Positions 43,848 to 50,733 of a stretch of DNA of 54,078 bases are shown here, piece by piece; the stretch's first letter is position 1, and each line of letters begins with the position of its first letter. Source of the DNA: Prevotella sp. (GTDB lineage Bacteria > Bacteroidota > Bacteroidia > Bacteroidales > Bacteroidaceae). Where the stretch lies: the NCBI GenBank assembly GCA_017645905.1, contig JAGCNO010000112.1:1-54078 (forward strand). The letters are read 5' to 3'. The position numbers and the translations under genes are program-made. Below the pieces are notes generated by a model. The model was not told where the DNA came from and made no database searches. It saw nothing but the letters and a program-made list of their open reading frames with translations.

Positions 43848-44783
43848 TTATTCCCCCGGGTGGTAGTCCTCCACGAGGTAGATAGGCCGGCGTTTTGACT
43901 CGTTGAAAACACGTCCGAGGTACTCGCCAATGATGCCGAGGCAGATGAGCTGCACGGCACCGAGGAAGAGCATGACGCAGATGAGTGTGGGGTATCCGGC
44001 CACGGGGTCGCCGTAGATGATGGCCTTGACTAAGGTATAGAAAAGGTAGACAAAGGCTCCGGCACCCGTGATAAATCCCAGAAGTGTGGCCAGCCGTAGC
44101 GGGGCTGTGGTAAAGCTGGTGATGCCCTCGATGGCGAAGCCCGTGAGCTGAAGAAGACTCCAATGGCTCTCCCCGAAGCGCCGCTCCTCCTGATTGAAGA
44201 GTATTTCTTTCTTGCGGAAACCTATCCAGCAGAACAGTCCCTTGGTGTAGCGCTCACTCTCACGTAGCTGGCGAAGGGCGTTGATGCACTTGCGGTCCAG
44301 CAGACGGAAGTCACCCACGTTCTGAAGCATCTCGAAGCGGGTGGAACGGGCCAATATGCGGTAGAAGAGCATAGTCAGACGGCGGCGCAGCCATCCTTCC
44401 TTGCCTCGGGTGCGACGGCGGGCATATACATCCTCGTAACCCTGCTCCCACCATTGCAACATCTCGGCGATGACGTGGGGAGGATGCTGCAGGTCGGCAT
44501 CGATGACTACGGCGCAATCGCCTGTAGCATGGTCGAAGCCGGCAAGCATGGCTGCCTCCTTGCCAAAATTGCGCGACAGATTGACGAAGGCCACGCGGCG
44601 GTCTATTTCTGCCAGCGAGGCGATGATGGCCTGGGTGGAGTCCGTGCTTCCGTCGTTGACGAACAGCAGTTCCAGGTCGTAGGCCGGCAGACTGTCGGCT
44701 AACTGGCAGAGGCTCTCATAGAGCTTCTGCAACGATGCCTCCTCGTTGTAGGCAGGGACGATGATGCTAATTCTCTTCTTCAT
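43848..44783 (-). CDS. GtrB/DPM-like family 2 glycosyltransferase
   Basis: 311 residues. GT2 domain with IIVPAYNEEASL, FVNDGSTDST, DADLQHPP (metal site) and FRLLDRKCINALRQL; two C-terminal membrane segments (LATLLGFITGAGAFVYLFYT, LICVMLFLGAVQLICLGIIG) anchor it. Such enzymes load a sugar onto bactoprenol phosphate, the partner job of GtrA flippases, and a GtrA domain is encoded two genes upstream. The start overlaps the phosphatase gene by 17 bases. Confidence 0.9.
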   Translation of the reverse strand: MKKRISIIVPAYNEEASLQKLYESLCQLADSLPAYDLELLFVNDGSTDSTQAIIASLAEIDRRVAFVNLSRNFGKEAAMLAGFDHATGDCAVVIDADLQHPPHVIAEMLQWWEQGYEDVYARRRTRGKEGWLRRRLTMLFYRILARSTRFEMLQNVGDFRLLDRKCINALRQLRESERYTKGLFCWIGFRKKEILFNQEERRFGESHWSLLQLTGFAIEGITSFTTAPLRLATLLGFITGAGAFVYLFYTLVKAIIYGDPVAGYPTLICVMLFLGAVQLICLGIIGEYLGRVFNESKRRPIYLVEDYHPGE

Positions 44784-46098
44784 AGGGTGTGACCTCTTGA
44801 TATTCTGTCTTGTCTCTTATCTTCCTGGCAGTAGTGGCCATGACGTCGATGACAGAGCCGATGTCGGCCACGTCGACCGCGCCGTCGAGGTTGACGTCGG
44901 CATTACGGGCTGACACGGGGTCTGCCCCTACACCGGTCATTACATCGATGATACAGCCGATGTCGGCCACGTCGACCGCGCCGTCGAGGTTGACGTCGGC
45001 GTCGGCGTCGGTGAGGTCGTATTCCTCCAGCATCATCCTGCGGAAATAGTCCACGTTAGCTTGAGCTACGTTGCAGGAGTCTACTAAGAAAGAGTTGAAC
45101 TTCTCCTGCTGGGTATCACCTTCGAGTGTCATGATGTAATTGTACAACGTGTCGATGATTTCCTTCTTGTTGTAGCTGTTGTAGAAGTAGGTCAGTTCGT
45201 AGTCCTTTATCATGTTTTCGTAGTCCACTCCCAACAGTCCTTCCAGCAACAAGGAGAAGTAGCCCGTCCGGTCGGCACCTGAGACACAATGGAAATAGAC
45301 ATTGCGCTCTTTGACGAAATTCTGTATGATAAAGTCAAACTCTCTCTTCCACTTCAGTTTGTATGTTTTGTTTTGGAGATGATCCGGGATCTGTCCGCTG
45401 TTTCTGGTGTAATAATATGGCGGATAGGATGAATTTCCCCACATGTTGGACTTGAATCCGAAGGCCGACTCACCATTACCGACATTGTAAGTGGCACGCA
45501 TGTCTATCTCGGCCTGTATCTCCAGGTCTTCAGTCAGGATGGCCAGACTGGCAGAGTCTACGCTGTGATTTCCGTTCAGCTCGCTGCCCCGGAACAGCTT
45601 TCCGTATTTTATGCGCCTTCCGTCCGTCGTAGGCCATCCTCCCAGGTCGCGGATGTTATTAGCCCCAGGCACGTAAATCATGCGCACCTGGCCCTTGGTG
45701 TGTATCTTGCCGCTGGCCACGCACTCACCGTCAGCCTCAATCATGTAGTAGTAGACGCGCTGGGGTATGAGGTTGTAGAGCTCATATTCATTGGTGCCTT
45801 TGGCAATGACCTTGGTGTGCACGCCCTCGCTGAAGTCGGCATTCTCGGCGTAAGTGAGCAGCAGCGAATCGGCATCGTTGTCGGGGATGGCGATGACTGC
45901 AGGCTGCGGGATGTCGCGTCGCTCGGGAGGTGCCACGTTGTAGGCCGCTACCTGGCTGGAGTCCTCGCTCGAGGTGTAGGTCACCTCTTGCAGGAAACGC
46001 GTCACGGCATCGTTCTCAACGTTCACTGTGATGATGTTGCCGATCTGCGCTGAGGCGCATAGCGCAAAGGCAAATAACACGGGAAAGAATTGCTTCAT
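44767..46098 (-). CDS. Secreted tyrosine-phosphatase-like protein with dockerin-like modules
   Basis: 443 residues. Signal peptide (QFFPVLFAFALCASAQ), a fibronectin-like N-domain (about 25-130), then a Y_phosphatase3-type domain with NNIRDLGGWPTTDGRRIKYG, LFRGSEL and the P-loop HCVSGADRTG (C271, D274, R275). Two dockerin-like loops follow (DVNLDGAVDVADIGCIIDVM, DVNLDGAVDVADIGSVIDVM) and a short charged tail that overlaps the GT2 start. Its substrate is unknown; between a GtrA fusion and a GT2, phosphate on lipid carriers, sugars or proteins are possible. Confidence 0.87.
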   Translation of the reverse strand: MKQFFPVLFAFALCASAQIGNIITVNVENDAVTRFLQEVTYTSSEDSSQVAAYNVAPPERRDIPQPAVIAIPDNDADSLLLTYAENADFSEGVHTKVIAKGTNEYELYNLIPQRVYYYMIEADGECVASGKIHTKGQVRMIYVPGANNIRDLGGWPTTDGRRIKYGKLFRGSELNGNHSVDSASLAILTEDLEIQAEIDMRATYNVGNGESAFGFKSNMWGNSSYPPYYYTRNSGQIPDHLQNKTYKLKWKREFDFIIQNFVKERNVYFHCVSGADRTGYFSLLLEGLLGVDYENMIKDYELTYFYNSYNKKEIIDTLYNYIMTLEGDTQQEKFNSFLVDSCNVAQANVDYFRRMMLEEYDLTDADADVNLDGAVDVADIGCIIDVMTGVGADPVSARNADVNLDGAVDVADIGSVIDVMATTARKIRDKTEYQEVTPYEEEN

Positions 46099-46162
46099 AT
46101 CTAATTCATATAATTCATATAATTCGTATAATTAATTCGTTTAATTCGTCTAATTCGTGGTT
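46099..46162 (-). repeat. 9-bp AT-rich repeat leader of the phosphatase gene
   Basis: On the plus strand TAATTCATA, TAATTCATA, TAATTCGTA and further degenerate units to AATTCGTGG. It fills the 74-bp gap between the GtrA-fusion stop and the phosphatase ATG. Confidence 0.85.
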
Positions 46163-46172
46163 CCACTCTCGT

Positions 46173-48269
46173 TTAATTCGTGGTCACTCTCTTTATTCTC
46201 CTATGAATATTTGTGGTGGGCTTCGTAAACACCAGGAATGGTTTGCCGTCTACTTTTACCACCTCGAAGTTAAAGTCGTCCAGTTCGTATTCGTTGCCTT
46301 GATAGGCCACGAGCCGTTGGTGGGGCATCAGTTTTGACAGGTCCTCGTCGTTGAGCACGAAGGTCACGTTCTTCACGTCCCGGTCATTGTTCATGCGCCA
46401 CACGTAGAGGTCTCTGTTGCGGTCGAGTGTGCAGGTGGTAAAGGCGGTGCTGTCGCTCTCGATGCGCTCTATGACGTCTTCTGGGAGGAATGTCAGCCGC
46501 TCCTTGCCGTATAGTCGGGCGGCACAGCGCATATTGATGTCGTTGGCGTCGAATCCCATGTAGGAACAATAGAACCCGAAGTCGAACGAGCTGTTCACGT
46601 AGTGCTCACGGAAAAAGTCCATCACCTTGTTCTCTCCTTCCCGGGGTATGCGCACGCTTATCAGTTCACGGCCTGGCTCCTTCATCTGCTGTTCGGCTTG
46701 TTGCCAGTTGTCGGCGTTCTCAGCCCTTACCATGTATGCCGGGATATAGGCCAGCAACATGATGCCGCAGCATACACAGGTCATTATCCGTTTCGCACGT
46801 CCGGACATAGCCACCATCAGAATCCTTGCAAGCAGGAGCATGGCGATGAAGTCGGCAAAGAAGGCCACGCGCTCCAGCGTCGTACCGCAAAGCAGCGTGA
46901 TGGCTAAGGCCACAGTCAGGGCAATATATTCATATCGGTGGTTGGAAAGGTGAGCCCGCAGAAACTCCGTACGCCGTTGGAGGGGATTTGTAATCCCCGA
47001 CCGTCGCCACATCACTATCAGGACTATGACAAGCACCCACGTCACCCTCACGTTGGTAATCGCGTTCACCGCCCCGTTCACCATTCGGCTCGTCAGGCTC
47101 ATGCCCTCGCCGGCACGGTTCCAGATGCCGGGAGACAGCATGCAGAGTGCCGTCCCCGCCATGAACAGGAACATGCAGGCCAGCGTCCACCTATGCTTAT
47201 GCAGGCTTTTCCTGTTAACGACAATCCACGCGACGAAGGCTATGCTCACCGGCAGCGACAGCGCCTCGTGGGTCCATCCCGCCAGTAGCGCCAACAGGAG
47301 CAGCAAATAATGACGTGGGTCATGGGGACAGGAACGCTGACCCAGCATTGGGTCAGGTGCCTGTCCCCATGACCCTACCAAAAGCGCCATCACAGCCACC
47401 GTCGGCCAAAGGTAGTTGAACGACCCTAAGCCCCACACCATTGTCGTGCGGAAGCCCCTGAACACCACAAACAGCAGCATTGTCACCATCACGGCCACAT
47501 GCAGGCAGTCCCGCTTGTCTGTCCCCGTCGTCCCGTCATTTCTCAGGGATTTGTCATCCCCGCCCTCCCTGCTACACACCCACTTCGTGCTCAGGTGTAT
47601 CAGCAGCACGAACATCAGCGTGTTAGCTACCTGCAGCACCACCGGCGGCGCAAACACCAGCATGGCCTGAGCCAGCAGGTGAGGGATGAACCGCCCGTTG
47701 ACGCTCATGTAGTGAGCCCATTGCGAGCGCAGCAGGTCGCCCAGCCCGCCGATGGTCTCCACAGGAGCCGTGTCGTCCGTCTGCCAGGCAAACCGGTAGA
47801 TCATGTCGTCGCTCAGCGTCGGCACGTCCATCAGGTTCAACCACAGCATAGCAAAGCCCACCACCATGAGGAAAAGCCAGTAGCCATCGCCCTCACGGCT
47901 TGTTCGTGTCAGGGCGAAACGCACCATCAGGTAGTTCACCGGCACGGCCACCACATAGACCGGCAGCGGTGCCAGCTGCTCCGAAACGCCAAGGCCGATG
48001 AACAGGTTGAGCAATATAATCTGTATGAAGTAGTTCGTCGCGTGGCTCAGCCCGAAGCTCACGAACCGCTGCACCGAAGTGCCTACCCGGAAGGTGAACT
48101 TCGACGAAAGTCCATAGTTGCACAGGAAGCTCACCACATAGCCCACGGTGAACGCCGCGTTGTGGCTCATATAGGGAAGGAGCACATAGTAGATGGCATA
48201 ATGGATGGCCGTGGCCAATAGGCCCACCACCACGAAACGGCTCATCTCTTTCATGCGCTCTTTATCCAT
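46173..48269 (-). CDS. GtrA-domain / multi-pass membrane protein fusion (DUF6056-like)
   Basis: 698 residues from MDKERMKEMSRFVVVGLL. The N-terminal 120 residues are a GtrA flippase domain (FVVVGLLATAIHYAIYYVLL, CNYGLSSKFTF, VPVNYLMVRFA). The rest is a polytopic domain with SDDMIYRFAW, WTHEALSLPVSIAFVAW and a soluble C-terminal domain, similar to DUF6056 membrane proteins. The ATG at 48269 is chosen because the -7 box (48279-48286) overlaps the earlier TTG. Three REP-like palindromes lie in frame in the membrane domain (46982-46998, 47317-47375, 47545-47561). First gene of a unit with the phosphatase and GT2. Confidence 0.8.
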   Translation of the reverse strand: MDKERMKEMSRFVVVGLLATAIHYAIYYVLLPYMSHNAAFTVGYVVSFLCNYGLSSKFTFRVGTSVQRFVSFGLSHATNYFIQIILLNLFIGLGVSEQLAPLPVYVVAVPVNYLMVRFALTRTSREGDGYWLFLMVVGFAMLWLNLMDVPTLSDDMIYRFAWQTDDTAPVETIGGLGDLLRSQWAHYMSVNGRFIPHLLAQAMLVFAPPVVLQVANTLMFVLLIHLSTKWVCSREGGDDKSLRNDGTTGTDKRDCLHVAVMVTMLLFVVFRGFRTTMVWGLGSFNYLWPTVAVMALLVGSWGQAPDPMLGQRSCPHDPRHYLLLLLALLAGWTHEALSLPVSIAFVAWIVVNRKSLHKHRWTLACMFLFMAGTALCMLSPGIWNRAGEGMSLTSRMVNGAVNAITNVRVTWVLVIVLIVMWRRSGITNPLQRRTEFLRAHLSNHRYEYIALTVALAITLLCGTTLERVAFFADFIAMLLLARILMVAMSGRAKRIMTCVCCGIMLLAYIPAYMVRAENADNWQQAEQQMKEPGRELISVRIPREGENKVMDFFREHYVNSSFDFGFYCSYMGFDANDINMRCAARLYGKERLTFLPEDVIERIESDSTAFTTCTLDRNRDLYVWRMNNDRDVKNVTFVLNDEDLSKLMPHQRLVAYQGNEYELDDFNFEVVKVDGKPFLVFTKPTTNIHRRIKRVTTN
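46982..46998. repeat. REP-like palindrome in the GtrA-fusion gene
   Basis: GGGGATT-TGT-AATCCCC, perfect 7-bp stem; encodes SGITNPL. Confidence 0.8.
47317..47375. repeat. Nested REP/BIME-like hairpin in the GtrA-fusion gene
   Basis: Outer arms GGGTCATGGGGACAGG and CCTGTCCCCATGACCC are a perfect 16-bp pair (47317-47332, 47360-47375); the inside holds CTGACCCA-GCAT-TGGGTCAG. It encodes GQAPDPMLGQRSCPHDP between two hydrophobic segments. Confidence 0.92.
47545..47561. repeat. Degenerate REP-like palindrome in the GtrA-fusion gene
   Basis: GGGATTTGTCATCCC, arms with one mismatch, encoding GDDKSL; related to the copies at 5338 and 46982. Confidence 0.55.
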
Positions 48270-48278
48270 AACAGCTTG

Positions 48279-48310
48279 CAAAGTTACTCATAATTCTCCT
48301 TACCGCCAAA
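48279..48310 (-). promoter_or_regulatory. Promoter of the GtrA-phosphatase-GT2 unit
   Basis: TTTG (48307-48310), 20-base spacer, TAACTTTG (48279-48286). The ATG at 48269 is only 9 bases after the box, so the mRNA is almost leaderless. Confidence 0.82.
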
Positions 48311-48375
48311 TTTTCCCGCCATTTTCTTTCCCGCCCATTCTTTTTCGGAATCAGACAAGCGAAACTCCCTGCGGA

Positions 48376-48465
48376 GAATAAGCCGTTCTTTCTCCTCGAA
48401 TAAGCCGTTCTTTCTCCTCGAATAAGCCGTTCTTTCTCCTGGAAAAAGCCGTTCTTTCTCACAAC
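48376..48465. repeat. 22-bp-period array, locus 4 (four units)
   Basis: CCGTTCTTTCT starts at 48383, 48405, 48427 and 48449. It lies between the two divergent promoters at 48279-48310 and 48488-48518. (Locus 3 is the single unit in the loop at 37898-37918.). Confidence 0.92.
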
Positions 48466-48487
48466 CTGCAAATTTTCCCCCTTTTTC

Positions 48488-48518
48488 TTTGCCAGTTCCC
48501 AACTATTTAGTAATTTTG
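48488..48518 (+). promoter_or_regulatory. Promoter of the small-protein/retropepsin pair
   Basis: TTTG (48488-48491), 19-base spacer, TAATTTTG (48511-48518), 35 bases before the ATG at 48554. Confidence 0.88.
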
Positions 48519-48553
48519 CAGCCAATAATACTAAATATAACAAAAACACTACC

Positions 48554-48784
48554 ATGTTAGACAAAGAATTCAGGTATTACCTCGACCATCAAGAGGAATT
48601 GCTGCCAATTTACAACGGGAAATACGTTATGATAGTTGGCAACGAGGTTGTTGGGGCTTGTAACACTATCAGCGAAGCCTATTATAAAGGAAAACACGAG
48701 TACGGACTTGGAAATTTCCTTGTACAGTTATGTACCCCTGGCGACAGCGCATATACAGTTACATATCATACCCGTTACAAATGA
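48554..48784 (+). CDS. Small DUF5678-like protein, partner of the retropepsin-like gene
   Basis: 76 residues, MLDKEFRYYLDHQEELLPIY followed by NGKYVMIVGNEVVGACNTIS and EAYYKGKHEYGLGNFLVQ. The pattern of a G-K/W-Y-V-x-I strand, a glycine turn and a helix resembles small DUF5678 proteins. No signal peptide or membrane segment. Its stop overlaps the next start (ATGA), so the two proteins are made together and probably act together. Function is not known. Confidence 0.68.
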   Translation: MLDKEFRYYLDHQEELLPIYNGKYVMIVGNEVVGACNTISEAYYKGKHEYGLGNFLVQLCTPGDSAYTVTYHTRYK

Positions 48785-49233
48785 AACCTGTTCCATATAC
48801 ACAAACATACGTAAAACCGGCGTTATGCATATCTACTGCTTGCAAAATTAGTGAGCCGTATGATGCCAATATGGATTCAAATGACCATCCGCCTTATATT
48901 GAGTTGAAAGCGATATGGGACACAGGAGCTATGCGGTCTACCATTTCCACACAAATAGCAAATAAGTTGAACCTGATTCCTCTCGGACAAACGCGTGTTT
49001 GCCATGCTGATGGAGAGAGCATCTGCAACTACTATGTTGTCAATCTTCTTTTACCAAACAAAATAGAGATAAAGATGCTCATGGTTAACGACGGTAAACT
49101 TACAGACACAGACATGTTAATAGGCATGGACGTTATTTCACTTTGTGACTTCACTATTACTAATCCAGGGGCAGAGACGAAGTTCTCTTTCCAAGTACCC
49201 AGTTCACTTGATATAGACTTCGAGAAATATTGA
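48781..49233 (+). CDS. Retropepsin-like aspartic protease
   Basis: 150 residues from MKPVPYTQTYVKPALCIST. The retropepsin signature WDTGAMRSTIS has catalytic D47-T48-G49, followed by flap-like strands (NYYVVNLLLPNKIEIKMLMV) and the second hydrophobic-hydrophobic-G motif (DMLIGMDVISLCDF). One such domain is half of a pepsin, so activity would need a dimer. No signal peptide, so cytoplasmic. The frame upstream of 48781 lies in the small partner gene and is not used. Confidence 0.85.
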   Translation: MKPVPYTQTYVKPALCISTACKISEPYDANMDSNDHPPYIELKAIWDTGAMRSTISTQIANKLNLIPLGQTRVCHADGESICNYYVVNLLLPNKIEIKMLMVNDGKLTDTDMLIGMDVISLCDFTITNPGAETKFSFQVPSSLDIDFEKY

Positions 49234-49366
49234 TATAACTCTTAAAAGGATGAACTATGACGTAGACCGAAAGACGGAGAACGGCTTGCACCTATTTCAT
49301 TTTGTTCCAAATACCAATCGAATAACTAATTTCAAAAATACCATTAACTTAAAACAAATCAGTATT

Positions 49367-50284
49367 ATGATCAAGAAAATGTTTATTCTATGTGTGGCCA
49401 TGTTGTGGACAGTAACCCTTATGGCCCAGCAAATCGCAGTGGTGTCAGGCGGCAACACAAGTATCTACAGTACACTCAAGGATGCCATCGAGGCAGCACC
49501 GGCAGGAAGCGTCATCTACCTGCCCGGCGGAGGATTCCCCATTTCAGATGACGTGAAGATAACCAAGAAGCTCAACATCATTGGCATCGGCTATTGGGTA
49601 AAGGGCGATAATGTCGACGGATATACCTCCATACTGGGTAACCTGTTCTTCAACGAGGGCTCAGACGGCAGCTCCGTGATGGGCGTTTACATGACGGGTA
49701 ATATATATATCGGCAACGATGGCAAGAAGGTGGACAACGTGCTGGTGCGATATAACTGGATTAATGCAGTGGATGTGAATAACAATGCTTGTATGGGAAC
49801 GGTAGTGAACCAGAACTATTTACGAGGTACTTCAAATTTCCACGGGGCACCAGGCGAGTTTACCAATAATAGAGCCAATGTTGTTCATGACCTTGACAAT
49901 GGTAACATAGAATATAATATTTTAGATCGAATACAAAATTGTAATAATACGTCTATTAATGGTAATGTTTTATCTAACTATAGTGGTAATGATGATTGTC
50001 AGGTATGGAATAATATATGTTTCTGGGTATGGGGCGAAGATTGTATCGTTACTGGAAATTGGAATGAAATTTTCGTGAACAATTCCGGCATCGACCCCAA
50101 AAGCGACTTTCACTTCAAGGGCGACTGGGCGCAGTACAACGGCCATGTGGGCATTTATGGTGGTTCCGGTTTCAGCTCCTCCACCCTGCCTCCCGTTCCC
50201 TACATCGTGGCCAAGCAGATTCCCGAGCAGACCGATGCCAACGGCAAGCTGAACATCAAGATCCGCGTCCGTGCCGGGGAGTAA
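49367..50284 (+). CDS. Secreted right-handed beta-helix-like protein
   Basis: 305 residues from MIKKMFILCVAMLWTVTLMA with cleavage near AQQ. The chain reads as short parallel beta-helix rungs (TSIYSTLKDAIEAAPAGSVI, NIEYNILDRIQNCNNTSING, NVLSNYSGNDDCQVWNNICF). No catalytic signature is seen; polysaccharide binding or lyase relatives share the fold. Bases 49234-49366 before it hold no clear promoter. The gene ends directly before a 57-bp hairpin array. Confidence 0.75.
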   Translation: MIKKMFILCVAMLWTVTLMAQQIAVVSGGNTSIYSTLKDAIEAAPAGSVIYLPGGGFPISDDVKITKKLNIIGIGYWVKGDNVDGYTSILGNLFFNEGSDGSSVMGVYMTGNIYIGNDGKKVDNVLVRYNWINAVDVNNNACMGTVVNQNYLRGTSNFHGAPGEFTNNRANVVHDLDNGNIEYNILDRIQNCNNTSINGNVLSNYSGNDDCQVWNNICFWVWGEDCIVTGNWNEIFVNNSGIDPKSDFHFKGDWAQYNGHVGIYGGSGFSSSTLPPVPYIVAKQIPEQTDANGKLNIKIRVRAGE

Positions 50285-50291
50285 AACTAAT

Positions 50292-50519
50292 ATCGTTCCC
50301 ATGACGGCACGTAACCACTTGACGCTGAAAGCTTCATCGCTCAGTAACATCGTTCCCATGACGACCCGTAACCACTTGACGCTGAAAGCGTCATCGCTGA
50401 GTAACATCGTTCCCATGACGACCCGTAACCACTTGACGCTGAAAGCGTCATCGCTCAGTAACATCGTTCCCATGACGACCCGTAACCACTTGACGCTGAA
50501 AGCTTCATCGCTCAGTAAC
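50292..50519. repeat. 57-bp tandem repeat, four units, each with a GAA-loop hairpin
   Basis: ATCGTTCCCATGACG starts at 50292, 50349, 50406 and 50463. Each unit carries TGACGCT-GAA-AGCGTCA; units 1 and 4 have one stem mismatch (AGCTTCA). The length is 19 codons, so shadow frames stay open. Confidence 0.93.
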
Positions 50520-50694
50520 CGTAGGTCGTTTCGACCTGCGGAGAGCAGGGTGTACGGGGTGTGCACTCTGAAAGAGTGCCCCATCACCTGTCTGGGCGAC
50601 CCCGTTAGGGTCGGTCTGCGTTGACAGCTCTATCCGCAGGTCCGTCAGACGCTGCGGTTATGGAGCGACGACACTTTCAGCGTCTATTCGTGTC
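50519..50694. repeat. Cluster of different perfect hairpins after the 57-bp array
   Basis: CCGTAGGTCG-TTT-CGACCTGCGG (50519-50541, one G-U), GCACTCT-GAA-AGAGTGC (50563-50579), CGACCC-CGTTA-GGGTCG (50597-50613) and distant arms GACGCTG/CAGCGTC (50648-50654, 50688-50694). With the array it fills the 449-bp gap 50285-50733. No promoter box is clear. Confidence 0.8.
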
Positions 50695-50733
50695 ATTCTA
50701 TTATTATACGTATTTCCTATTAATACTACATTC

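Noticed and set aside
50271-50624. Repeat protein of 117 residues over the 57-bp array
   Set aside because: Same artefact of a 57-bp unit; it overlaps the end of the beta-helix gene and is dominated by hairpins.
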